Source: Novosphingobium jiangmenense
GTDB taxonomy: Bacteria > Pseudomonadota > Alphaproteobacteria > Sphingomonadales > Sphingomonadaceae
Reading direction: 5' to 3'
Length of the DNA stretch: 64,000 nt
Assembly (NCBI RefSeq): GCF_015694345.1
Contig: NZ_JADQDC010000003.1
Location: 62,001-126,000, forward strand
Within the stretch, counting starts at the first letter, position 1, and each line of letters begins with the position of its first letter. Both the position numbers and the translations under genes were made by a program. The notes beneath the pieces were generated by a model. The model was not told the DNA's origin. It was given only the letters and a program-made list of their open reading frames with translations, and did no database searches. Positions 41,775 through 50,179 of this stretch are shown here, in pieces.

Positions 41775-43208
41775 ATGAAAACAACATCGCCCTCGTCGTA
41801 TGACGAGATGCTCAATTCCGATGGCTCGGTGCGGTCAGCCTACGCTGGATATTGCCAGTGGTATGACGAACAAGCGCCTGACTTGCTGAGGCGCAAGGGC
41901 AGCGAAGCCGAAGCCTTCTTCCGCCGCACCGGCATTACCTTCAACGTTTACGGAAACGAGGACGCCGAAGAGCGCCTCATTCCTTTCGACATGGTGCCGC
42001 GGATCATTACCGCGCAGCAATGGCGCAAGCTCTCCCGAGGGATCGAGCAGCGGGTGCGGGCGCTCAATGCCTTTCTGCACGACCTTTACCATCGGCAGGA
42101 AATCGTCCGTTCGGGCAGACTTCCGGCGCGACTGCTGAAGGGCAACGTTGCGTTCCTGCCCGAGATGGTCGGCTTCACGCCGCCGGGCGGGGTCTATACC
42201 CACATCGTCGGCATCGACCTTGTCCGCACCGGCGAGGACGACTTCATGGTGCTGGAAGACAACGCCCGCACCCCGTCCGGGGTCTCCTACATGCTGGAGA
42301 ACCGCGAGACGATGATGGCGATGTTCCCCGAACTGTTCACCCGCGTGCGGGTGCGCGAGGTTTCGGACTATCCCCGCCGCCTTGCCCGCAGCCTTGCCGC
42401 CTGCGCGCCGCCGGCTTGCGATGGGAAGAAACCGGTCGTCGCGGTGCTGACACCGGGAATCTACAATTCGGCCTATTTCGAGCACGCTTTCCTCGCCGAC
42501 CAGATGGGCGCAGAGCTTGTCGAAGGCAGCGACCTGCGGGTGGAGAACGGGCGCATCGCGATGCGTACCACGCGCGGCTATACACCGATCGACGTGCTCT
42601 ATCGCCGGGTGGACGACGAATACCTCGATCCACTGACGTTCAATCCCAATTCGGTGCTGGGCGTTTCGGGCATCATGGACGTCTATCGCGCGGGCGGGAT
42701 CACCATTGCCAACGCGCCGGGGACTGGGATCTGCGACGACAAGGCGATCTATTCGTTCATGCCCGAGATCGTCGAGTTCTACACCGGCGAGAAGCCGATT
42801 CTGCAGAACGTGCCGACCTGGCGCTGTGCCGAGCCGGAATCGCTGAAGTACGTGCTCGACAATCTGGCCGAGCTGGTGGTCAAGGAAGTCCACGGTTCGG
42901 GCGGCTACGGCATGCTGATCGGGCCGACCTCTTCGCGCAAGGAACTGGCGGCGTTCGAGGCCAAGCTGCGCGCCAAGCCCGAGAACTACATCGCGCAGCC
43001 GACGCTTTCGCTCTCGACGGTGCCGATCCTCACCAAGGCGGGCTTGGCGCCGCGTCACGTGGACTTGCGGCCCTTCGTGCTGGTCAGCCCCAACGGGATC
43101 GACATCACGCCGGGCGGATTGACGCGGGTGGCGCTGAAGAAGGGGTCGCTTGTGGTCAACTCGTCGCAGGGCGGCGGGACCAAGGACAGCTGGGTACTGG
43201 ACGACTGA
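41775..43208 (+). CDS. Circularly permuted ATP-grasp protein of the Anbu operon
   Basis: 477 aa CP-ATP-grasp type 2 (DUF404/DUF407) protein: LLKGNVAFLPEM, LVRTGEDDFMVLEDNARTPSGVSYMLENRE, VKEVHGSGGYGMLIGP (glycine-rich ATP loop), LRPFVLVSP. Expected to ligate an amino acid or peptide using ATP. First gene of the four-gene set with alpha-E, transglutaminase and Anbu. ATG 41775 chosen over an in-frame upstream ATG 41742. The 170 bases before it hold the likely promoter. Confidence 0.92.
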   Translation: MKTTSPSSYDEMLNSDGSVRSAYAGYCQWYDEQAPDLLRRKGSEAEAFFRRTGITFNVYGNEDAEERLIPFDMVPRIITAQQWRKLSRGIEQRVRALNAFLHDLYHRQEIVRSGRLPARLLKGNVAFLPEMVGFTPPGGVYTHIVGIDLVRTGEDDFMVLEDNARTPSGVSYMLENRETMMAMFPELFTRVRVREVSDYPRRLARSLAACAPPACDGKKPVVAVLTPGIYNSAYFEHAFLADQMGAELVEGSDLRVENGRIAMRTTRGYTPIDVLYRRVDDEYLDPLTFNPNSVLGVSGIMDVYRAGGITIANAPGTGICDDKAIYSFMPEIVEFYTGEKPILQNVPTWRCAEPESLKYVLDNLAELVVKEVHGSGGYGMLIGPTSSRKELAAFEAKLRAKPENYIAQPTLSLSTVPILTKAGLAPRHVDLRPFVLVSPNGIDITPGGLTRVALKKGSLVVNSSQGGGTKDSWVLDD

Positions 43209-43209
43209 T

Positions 43210-44157
43210 ATGTTGGGACGGTCTGCAAACGGCATTTTCTGGCTGTTCCGCTACCTCGAACGGGCGGAGAATATCTCGCGCCTGATCGAGGCCGGGTTCC
43301 GCATGGCGCTGACCCGCGATGCTGCCGACGCCTCGGACGAGTGGCGCTCGCTGATCGTGACGCTGGGGCTGCGTCCGGGCTATGAGGCGCGCTACGGGCT
43401 GGAGTACACCGGCGCGCATGTGTTCAACTACATTCTGCGCGACAAGGACAACCCCGGCAGCGTGCTGGCGATGACCGAGATGGCGCGCACCAACGCACGC
43501 ATGGTGCGCGGCGGCATCACCCGCGAGGTTTGGGAATCGGTCAACGACGGCTGGATGAAGCTGAAGGAGGCGCTGGCGCGGCCTGTCACTGAAACGCGGC
43601 TGGGCGACGTGCTTGACCTGGTGCGGCGGCAGTCGACGCAAGTGCGCGGCGCCATGGAAGGCACCATGCTGCGCAACGAGATCTACAATTTCGCACGGCT
43701 GGGCAGCTTCATCGAGCGGGCGGACAACACCGCGCGCATCCTTGACGTGAAGTACTACGTGTTGCTGCCGTCGATCTCCTATGTCGGGTCAAGCCTCGAC
43801 AACGTGCAGTGGGAGAACGTGCTGCGCTCGGTCGCGGGCGAGCGTGCCTATCGCTGGCTCAATGCGGGCCGGATGGACCCGCGCGGGATTGCCGAGTTCC
43901 TGATCCTCGACGGGCGTTTCCCGCGCAGTCTGGCGTTCTGCTATTCAAAGCTGCGGTCGAACCTCGCCAGTCTGGCGCGCGAGTACGGCGGGGAGATGCA
44001 CAGCCACGAGATCCTGCGCGATGCCGATTGCCAGTTCCATCAGGCGACGATCGATGCGATCTTCGAGCAGGGCCTGCACGAATTCATCGGCACGTTCATC
44101 CGCAACAACACCACGCTGGCGCTGCAGATCCAGCGCGATTACCGCTTCATCGACTAG
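43210..44157 (+). CDS. Alpha-E domain protein (DUF403)
   Basis: 315 aa all-helical protein: MLGRSANGIFWLFRYLERAENISRLIE (key RxANxxFWxxRYxERAEN), LGSFIERADNTARILDVKYYVLLP, FLILDGRFPRSLAFCY. The alpha-E family always accompanies the ATP-grasp and transglutaminase genes and may supply a carrier or scaffold helix bundle. Starts one base after the ATP-grasp stop. Confidence 0.93.
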   Translation: MLGRSANGIFWLFRYLERAENISRLIEAGFRMALTRDAADASDEWRSLIVTLGLRPGYEARYGLEYTGAHVFNYILRDKDNPGSVLAMTEMARTNARMVRGGITREVWESVNDGWMKLKEALARPVTETRLGDVLDLVRRQSTQVRGAMEGTMLRNEIYNFARLGSFIERADNTARILDVKYYVLLPSISYVGSSLDNVQWENVLRSVAGERAYRWLNAGRMDPRGIAEFLILDGRFPRSLAFCYSKLRSNLASLAREYGGEMHSHEILRDADCQFHQATIDAIFEQGLHEFIGTFIRNNTTLALQIQRDYRFID

Positions 44158-44163
44158 GACTCC

Positions 44164-44976
44164 ATGCGTCTCGCCATCGATCATACCACGCATTACGTGT
44201 TCTCGGGCCCGGTGAGCCATGGTCTGCAGCGCCTGCGGCTCAAGCCCAAGACATCGGCGGGGCAGCGCGTGCTCGAATGGAACATGCACTTCGAGGGCGC
44301 GCAGCTGCAGTGCGAGTACGACGATGCGCATTGCAATCACGTGGCACTGATCTCGTTCGATCCGGGCGTGCAGGAAGTGACGATCCGCTGCGAGGGGCTG
44401 GTCGCAACCAACGACGAAGCCGGGATCATGGGCAAGCATTCGGGCTTCGTGCCGATGTGGCAGTTTCTTGAGCCGACCGACCTGACCAAGGCGGGGGCGC
44501 GGACGCGGTCGCTGCTGGCCGCGCTGCCGCAGGATGGCAACACGCTGGCCACGCTGCACGGGCTGTCGGCACTGATCCGCGAGCGCGTGGAATATGCCAC
44601 CGGCCATACCGATGCGGCAACCACTGCTGAAGGCGTGCTGGGTGCGGGACGCGGCGTCTGTCAGGACCATGCGCACGTGTTCATCGCTGCGGCGCGGTCG
44701 CTGGGCATACCGGCGCGCTATGTCAGCGGCTACCTGATGATGGACGATCGCGTCGATCAGGATGCGGGCCATGCCTGGGCGGAGGCGCATGTAGAAGGGC
44801 TGGGCTGGGTCGGCTTCGACATTTCCAACGGCATCAGCCCGGATGCCCGCTATGTCCGCGTGGCGACAGGTCGCGACTATCAGGATGCCGCCCCCATCAC
44901 CGGTATACGTTATGGCGCTCGTGACGAAACCATGCATGTGAAGCTTGCCGTGGAACAGCAGCGTGTGGAACAATAG
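44164..44976 (+). CDS. Transglutaminase-family cysteine protease of the Anbu operon
   Basis: 270 aa with N-terminal beta-strand domain and a transglutaminase core: Cys166 (GRGVCQDHAH), His203 (DAGHAWAEAHV) and Asp219 (VGFDISNG) form the triad. Acts as a peptidase or amide-forming enzyme in this operon type. Six bases after the alpha-E stop. Confidence 0.94.
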   Translation: MRLAIDHTTHYVFSGPVSHGLQRLRLKPKTSAGQRVLEWNMHFEGAQLQCEYDDAHCNHVALISFDPGVQEVTIRCEGLVATNDEAGIMGKHSGFVPMWQFLEPTDLTKAGARTRSLLAALPQDGNTLATLHGLSALIRERVEYATGHTDAATTAEGVLGAGRGVCQDHAHVFIAAARSLGIPARYVSGYLMMDDRVDQDAGHAWAEAHVEGLGWVGFDISNGISPDARYVRVATGRDYQDAAPITGIRYGARDETMHVKLAVEQQRVEQ

Positions 44977-45013
44977 GCCGCGGGCTGACTGAGATTACGA
45001 TCGGGGCTGGGTT

Positions 45014-45763
45014 ATGACGTATTGCGTGGGGATGGTGCTCGACAAGGGCCTCGTGATGATGAGCGACACCCGCACCAATTCGGGCGTCGACAACATATCG
45101 GTGTTCCGCAAGATGCATCACTGGTCGGTGCCGGGCGAGCGGCAGATCACGATCATGACCGCAGGCAATCTTGCCACGACCCAGGCGGTGATCTCGCAAC
45201 TGGAAGAGCGCAACAAGGCGCCGAGCGACCGGCGTCCGTCGATCCTCGAGGCGCCGACGATGTTCCAGGTGGCGACGCAGGTCGGCACGCTGCTGCGCAA
45301 CGTGATCGAGGGACGGCAGGACGGCGGCATGCAGTCCGAAGGTCCGCGCTTTACCGCTTCGATGATCGTTGCCGGGCAGATCCGCGACATGGAACCGCGC
45401 CTGTTCATGATCTACCCGGAAGGGAACTTCATCGAGGCGAGCTTCGACACACCGTTCTTCCAGATCGGCGAGACCAAGTATGGCCGCCCGATCCTGCTGC
45501 GCGGCTATGACCGGACGATGAGCTTCGAGGATGCTGTGAAGCTGCTGATGGTCTCGTTCGATTCCACCGTCGCGGCGAACCTGTCGGTCGGGCTGCCGTT
45601 CGACCTGCTGGTGATGGAGCGTGACCGCTTCGAGCCGTTGCACCAGCGCCGCATCCTGGCGAGCGATCCCTACTTCAAGTCGATCTCGTCAAGCTGGAGC
45701 GAGGCGCTGCGGCAGGCGTTCCACTCGCTGCCGGACTACTCCTTCGGCGAAGGCGAGGGCTGA
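45014..45763 (+). CDS. anbu: Anbu, bacterial proteasome-like peptidase
   Basis: 249 aa proteasome-type protein. After Met removal the N-terminal nucleophile is Thr1 (here Thr2), with Asp18 (SDTRTNSG) and Lys33 (VFRKMHHW) completing the beta-subunit active site. C-terminal extension beyond the beta fold is typical of Anbu. Anbu forms open rings of about 12-14 subunits and is always linked to ATP-grasp, alpha-E and transglutaminase genes, all present here in order. Confidence 0.95.
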   Translation: MTYCVGMVLDKGLVMMSDTRTNSGVDNISVFRKMHHWSVPGERQITIMTAGNLATTQAVISQLEERNKAPSDRRPSILEAPTMFQVATQVGTLLRNVIEGRQDGGMQSEGPRFTASMIVAGQIRDMEPRLFMIYPEGNFIEASFDTPFFQIGETKYGRPILLRGYDRTMSFEDAVKLLMVSFDSTVAANLSVGLPFDLLVMERDRFEPLHQRRILASDPYFKSISSSWSEALRQAFHSLPDYSFGEGEG

Positions 45764-45890
45764 GCGATTCGCGCAGGCCGATTCGAGTTTCCGGTTTCGG
45801 GTTAACCGGGACCTTGCAATGTGCTTACAAGCAGTAGGCAGCCGAGGCAAAAGCCCCGAAGAATTTGGTGATGCGCATCACATTGCGTGG

Positions 45891-45905
45891 TTAACGTCGT
45901 CCTAA
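45891..45905. promoter_or_regulatory. Possible CtrA-type site
   Basis: TTAA-N7-CTAA, one base off the alphaproteobacterial CtrA consensus TTAA-N7-TTAA, in the 260-base gap between Anbu and the LuxR-type gene. Weak single site. Confidence 0.2.
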
Positions 45906-46023
45906 ATGGTCCGTTCCGGAAGCGATCATCCTAAGGAAAATCCTTTACGTCGGGCCGATGTTCTTCAGTTCTGGTTCATTACGAAGCTAACCCGCGTGGC
46001 CATGCCGCAAAATCAGGCGCTTA

Positions 46024-46653
46024 ATGCGCCGCATGGTTGATCGTGTCACACTCCACATCCTCGATGAGGACTCCGCCCGCCGGGCACAGCTGGCTCGTCT
46101 CGCCTTTGCCGCGGGCCACCATGCCGAGATCTATGCCAATGCCGAGGAGCTGCTGGCGCATGCGCCATCCAGCGGCCTTGTGCTGGCACAGGACCATCCC
46201 GTGGGCGAGGGTATTCCCCGCCTGATCGGACAGATGATGCAGGCGGGCCACTGGCTGCCGGTCATCGCCATCTCCGATCCGCCGCAGACCGCCGCCGTGG
46301 TCCGCGCGATCAAGGCAGGCGCCCTCGATTACCTCGCGCTGCCGACGCAGATCGGTCCGCTGAACGAAGCTGTCGCCAGGGCAAGCCGCGAGGCGGACTC
46401 CTATCGGGCGCAGCGGGCGCGTGCGGCCGAAGCACGGCAAAGGATCGCACGGCTCTCGCTGCGCGAACGCGAAGTGCTCGACCGCCTGGCCGAGGGGCAG
46501 AGCAACAAGGCAATCGCGCGTGAACTGGATATCAGTCCGCGCACAGTGGAAATCCACCGCATGAAGATGATGGGCAAGCTCGGCGCACGCCACGCTGCCG
46601 AAGCGGTGCGATTGCGAATCGAGGCGACCGGGCTGGACGACGTGGCCGCTTGA
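46024..46653 (+). CDS. LuxR/FixJ-type response regulator
   Basis: 209 aa. N-terminal receiver-like domain (residues about 9-125; LHILDEDSARRAQL acidic start, AIKAGALDYLALPTQ end) and C-terminal LuxR HTH LSLREREVLDRLAEGQSNKAIARELDISPRTVEIHR. The expected phospho-Asp region reads LVLAQDHPVGEG, shorter than FixJ, so phosphorylation is uncertain; the Lys of the KP motif is replaced (LALPTQ). No histidine kinase gene is adjacent. Confidence 0.85.
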   Translation: MRRMVDRVTLHILDEDSARRAQLARLAFAAGHHAEIYANAEELLAHAPSSGLVLAQDHPVGEGIPRLIGQMMQAGHWLPVIAISDPPQTAAVVRAIKAGALDYLALPTQIGPLNEAVARASREADSYRAQRARAAEARQRIARLSLREREVLDRLAEGQSNKAIARELDISPRTVEIHRMKMMGKLGARHAAEAVRLRIEATGLDDVAA

Positions 46654-46681
46654 GGCAGCCTCCCACGATTGACCGAACGCG

Positions 46682-46707
46682 AAGGGCGGGGGGCATCCTC
46701 CGCCCTT
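46682..46707 (+). terminator. Terminator between convergent genes
   Basis: AAGGGCGGGGG/CCTCCGCCCTT stem (11 pairs including one G-T) with GCAT loop, followed by TTGCTCTT. It lies between the LuxR-type gene (+) and the extensin-like gene (-) and may serve both. Confidence 0.7.
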
Positions 46708-46723
46708 TGCTCTTGCGCGGCGG

Positions 46724-47392
46724 TCAGCGACAGAATGCCTTGAGACCGCCAGGTTCGAGGTGGAGGTGATCGCGGTGGGCGGTGTTGTAGTCCGGCGTGA
46801 GGACCGTGCCGAAGCGCTTGCAGGCGCTGTCGCGGATGGTGCGCAGGAAGGCGCGGACCTGCGGCGATGGCGAGTTCCAGTCGCCCGCGATGCTGATGCG
46901 GCGACCGTCGGCAAGGCGGAAGGCGGCGATGTCGATCGCGTTGGCGGTGGCGTGGGCCGACAAGCGGCTGGTGCCGGCGACGTTGCGGCAGGAATAGCTG
47001 CCCATCGTCTCGATCCGCTGCAACGGGCTGCCGAGGATCTGGCGGGCGGCCCGGTCCACGCCGAAACGAGCCCACCCTTGCAGCGCCGTGGCTGCCGGGC
47101 AGGAGAGGGGGCCGAGGTTGGTGATGTTGAGCAGGCCATCATCGGCCCGGAGGGATTCAAGCCGGACTGTGCCGAGCGTGGAGCATCCTGCACCGTAGTA
47201 CTGGTCGGCCAGTGGGGTGAAGCGGGCTTGCGCCGCACCAAGGTTGGCGAGGCAGGCGCGGGTCTGGGGCGACTGGCTGAGCGATGCGCCGGTACTGCCG
47301 CGAGAAGGCTTGCGCTCCGGCAGTTCGGGCGAACCGATGCACCCGGCGAGCGAAGCGGTCAGCGATAGGGCGATGAGAACGCGCCGGACCAT
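46724..47392 (-). CDS. Extensin-like C-terminal domain lipoprotein
   Basis: 222 aa. Lipoprotein signal MVRRVLIALSLTASLAGC (Cys18). The domain matches the extensin_C family: LGPLSCPAATALQGWA, GSYSCRNVAGTSRLSAHATANAIDIAAFRL (the HATANAIDI metal-ligand motif as in D,D-carboxypeptidase VanY/MepA-like folds), DYNTAHRDHLHLE. Probably a periplasmic murein-binding or -cleaving protein. ATG 47392 chosen; the longer frame upstream crosses the tRNA gene. Confidence 0.88.
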   Translation of the reverse strand: MVRRVLIALSLTASLAGCIGSPELPERKPSRGSTGASLSQSPQTRACLANLGAAQARFTPLADQYYGAGCSTLGTVRLESLRADDGLLNITNLGPLSCPAATALQGWARFGVDRAARQILGSPLQRIETMGSYSCRNVAGTSRLSAHATANAIDIAAFRLADGRRISIAGDWNSPSPQVRAFLRTIRDSACKRFGTVLTPDYNTAHRDHLHLEPGGLKAFCR

Positions 47393-47475
47393 GGTGGGAT
47401 GATACCGGCATTCGCAAGCCTTGGACAGCACGCATAGGCACGGCCTGTCGAACCGGGGATTCGCGCTGGGGGGAA

Positions 47476-47551
47476 TGGTGGGCGCTGACGGGCTCGAACC
47501 GCCGACCCTCTCGGTGTAAACGAGATGCTCTACCAACTGAGCTAAGCGCCC
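47476..47551 (-). tRNA. tRNA-Val (anticodon UAC)
   Basis: 76 bases with encoded CCA. Acceptor GGGCGCT/AGCGCCC pairs fully; D-arm AGCTCAGTTGGTAGAGC; anticodon stem TCTCG/CGAGA around loop TTTACAC (anticodon TAC); T-arm GGCGGTTCGAGCCCGTC (close to consensus). Confidence 0.97.
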
Positions 47552-47658
47552 CTCTTGCGAGGTGGGGCGCTATTGCGCGGAATTGCGGTGGAGGTCAATG
47601 GGCGAGATGTGAGGCGGTGGCGGACCTGATCCGCCACCGCCCGGTTCTGCATGCCAGG

Positions 47659-49641
47659 TCAGAACCTTGCGCGAAGTCCTGCGTAGATCGCGCGGCGTTC
47701 GACGGGGTAGTAGATTGCCGAGGAGCCGTTGGCGGCGATGACGGCGGCGATGTCTCCGACCGCCTTCTTGCCGGTCAGGTTGCGCATGTCGGCGAAGAGG
47801 TCGAGGTCCTTGGTGACCGAGGCTCCGGCGCTGAGGCCGAGCAGGGCATAGCCAGGTGCGCGCACGGTGTTGCGGTAATCGGCGAAGGCGCCTTGCGGGA
47901 CCCATTCGAGGCTGGGCGCGAGGTGCAGGGCATCGGTGCCGAGGCGCAATTCGCTGCGCAGGACGTGGCGCGGGATGACGGGCAGGCGGTTGTTGGCGAA
48001 CTGCACGTCGGCGCGGAAGCGGAAGTCCGAGTATTGCCAGATCTGGCGCAGGCGCAGCCACTCCGCCGGTTGCCATGACAGCGCGGCTTCGATGCCCTGA
48101 TGGCGCGTTTTCCCGGCGTTGAAGGTGGCGGCGGGAATGCCGACGTTGGCGTCGGGGGTGTATTGCAGCATCTCTCCGGTGAGATCGGCGCGATAGGCCG
48201 AGAGGTCCCATTCGAGTCTGCCGAGCTTGCCGCGCGTGCCGACTTCCGCCGTCCATGCGCGCTGTGGGCGGACTGGGACGAAGGCGGCCTGCTGGGCGAG
48301 TTCGACGAACGTGGGGAATTCGGCAGAGCGGCTGTAGTTGGCGTATACCTGCACGTCCGGTGCGGGACGCCAGAGCAGGCCGAAGCGAGGCGAGAAGGCA
48401 TCGAAACTGGCGCGGCCGGTGACGCCTGATGGCAGTTCGCGATCCTGCTGGCGCGTGCCGTTGGCATAGATGCCGCCTACGATCAGGGTGAGGGTTTCGG
48501 CGGGTGAGACACGGACTTCGCCATAGAGGTTCGAGGTGCGGGCGCGTTGCTCGGCGCGGAAGACCAGCGCGCCGCGCTTGCCATTCTGGTTGACGAACTG
48601 GCGGGCACGGGTGGTGCCCCAGCGGGATTCGCCGCCAAGAGTGAGCGAGACGATGCCGATTTCCCATTCGGCGCGGGCGAACAGGCCGCGATCTTCGGAC
48701 TTCTGATCGATGACCATGAAGATCGGATGGTCGAGCTGCTTGATGTTGTAGAAGCCGCCGACCGTGAGGTGCAGCGTTCCGAGATCGAAGGTGGTGCGGT
48801 TCTGCAGACGCAGGGAGTCGATGTTGCGTGCCTGATCGCCGGTGAAGTTGCCCTTGCGCGGGGTGCTCAGAGCATCAGTCAACGTCAGCGCGCCGGGGAG
48901 GTCCTGCCGGATGGTGCTGGCGGTGGCGTAGAAACGGGTGGTAATGGTTTCGCCCAGAGCGAGGCCGACATTGCCATTGAAGCGGAGCGAGCGGCGGCTG
49001 GCGTGCTGGCGGTCTCCGTCATGACGGTCGGCGCTGATCGCGGCCCAGGCGTTGGCCTGCGCGTCACCGAAGCCTGCGGAGACGAGGCCGCGCAGGAAAT
49101 CGAAAGAGCCGGCATCGAGCCTTGCATAGATGCCATGAGCCTCGTCGCCTCGGGGCGTTACGCCATTGATTGCGCCGCCGAGCGTGCCCGAGCCGAAGCG
49201 CAGGGCATTGGCGCCGCGATAGACTTCGAGATGATCGAGGAAGATCGGTTCAAGTTCCTGAAAGTCGCCGTTGTCGTCGGCAAGGTTGATCGGCACGCCG
49301 TCCTGCAGCAGCGTCAACCCGCGCATGTGGAAGCTGCGCGACAGGCCGGAGCCACGGATCGAGATGCGCACCTCCTGCCCGAAGCGCGGCTGGGTATAGA
49401 CGCCGGGCGAGAAGGCGAGGGCATCGCGCAGCGAAACGACGGTGCGGTCGGCGTAGTCCTCGTAGGTGACGACATCGGTGCCGCCGGGAGTTTGCGCGGC
49501 TTGCTGTTCGGCAACGCTGGCATCGTTCTGGCCGATGACGATGATGGCGGCGCTGTCGGCTGCGGTGTCTTCGGCGTGGGCGGCAGTGGCGAGCGAGAAG
49601 GCCATGGCCCACGGGGCCACGGCGAGGATGCGGGTAGTCAT
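47659..49641 (-). CDS. TonB-dependent outer-membrane receptor
   Basis: 660 aa. Signal peptide ending at AHA, then a TonB-box-like AAIIVIGQN, plug domain (SLRDALAFSPGVYTQPRFGQEVRISIRGSGLSR, GANALRFGSGTLGGAINGVTP) and a 22-strand beta-barrel ending in aromatic Phe (AIYAGLRARF). Imports a metal chelate or other ligand. The upstream DUF2946 gene, common beside copper/metal receptors, hints at metal uptake; substrate is not certain. Confidence 0.93.
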   Translation of the reverse strand: MTTRILAVAPWAMAFSLATAAHAEDTAADSAAIIVIGQNDASVAEQQAAQTPGGTDVVTYEDYADRTVVSLRDALAFSPGVYTQPRFGQEVRISIRGSGLSRSFHMRGLTLLQDGVPINLADDNGDFQELEPIFLDHLEVYRGANALRFGSGTLGGAINGVTPRGDEAHGIYARLDAGSFDFLRGLVSAGFGDAQANAWAAISADRHDGDRQHASRRSLRFNGNVGLALGETITTRFYATASTIRQDLPGALTLTDALSTPRKGNFTGDQARNIDSLRLQNRTTFDLGTLHLTVGGFYNIKQLDHPIFMVIDQKSEDRGLFARAEWEIGIVSLTLGGESRWGTTRARQFVNQNGKRGALVFRAEQRARTSNLYGEVRVSPAETLTLIVGGIYANGTRQQDRELPSGVTGRASFDAFSPRFGLLWRPAPDVQVYANYSRSAEFPTFVELAQQAAFVPVRPQRAWTAEVGTRGKLGRLEWDLSAYRADLTGEMLQYTPDANVGIPAATFNAGKTRHQGIEAALSWQPAEWLRLRQIWQYSDFRFRADVQFANNRLPVIPRHVLRSELRLGTDALHLAPSLEWVPQGAFADYRNTVRAPGYALLGLSAGASVTKDLDLFADMRNLTGKKAVGDIAAVIAANGSSAIYYPVERRAIYAGLRARF

Positions 49642-49700
49642 TCGGGAAATCGCTTTCGATCGCGTCTGTGATCAGACGACGGGCAGGGTGACCGGTACGG

Positions 49701-50111
49701 TCAGGCTATCGAGGTGGCGATTTCGTGAGGAGGGCCGCAGGGCGGGGGGAGGATGCGGCGCGCGGCGGCAAGGTGGGGCGCTTCGACCGCAAGGAAGCCC
49801 AGTGCCAGCACGAAGGCCAGCGCGAGCGCGAGCTGGATCGGGTCGGCACCGCCCAGCGCAGCGGCGCCGTGGCCTGCGAAGGTGCAGGGTTTGTGGTCCT
49901 TGGCGGCTGTTTCCTTGGAGCCTTGCGGGATGGTGACCTGCACTGCCGAGCGTGCGCCGGTGCTGTCGGCGCAGACAAGGATGGTGAGCGCGCGCGAGGA
50001 GGTGCCGACCATGTAGCCCGGCGGGACCAGCGCTTTCATGGCGAGCGCGAGCATGACCAGCAGCACGGCCAGACGGCGATTATGCAGCAGGAATGCGCGC
50101 AGGCCCCTCAT
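49701..50111 (-). CDS. DUF2946-like membrane protein
   Basis: 136 aa with two membrane helices (LLVMLALAMKALVPPGYMVG and LALALAFVLALGFLAVEA) and a middle periplasmic part with HKPCTFAGHG (His/Cys candidates for metal binding). DUF2946 proteins pair with TonB receptors; the receptor gene follows 59 bases downstream on the same strand. Confidence 0.72.
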   Translation of the reverse strand: MRGLRAFLLHNRRLAVLLVMLALAMKALVPPGYMVGTSSRALTILVCADSTGARSAVQVTIPQGSKETAAKDHKPCTFAGHGAAALGGADPIQLALALAFVLALGFLAVEAPHLAAARRILPPPCGPPHEIATSIA

Positions 50112-50179
50112 GGCGCCCGCCCCTAGGGCCAGGAGCGGGCGCTGTCATGGGTTTTCATCTGGTTTTCAGCAGGCAGCTT

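Noticed and set aside
47393..47536. N-terminal extension of the extensin-like ORF reading through tRNA-Val (gives VYTERVGGSSPSAP)
   Set aside because: This is a translated tRNA gene, a well-known artefact; the lipoprotein start at 47392 is clear.
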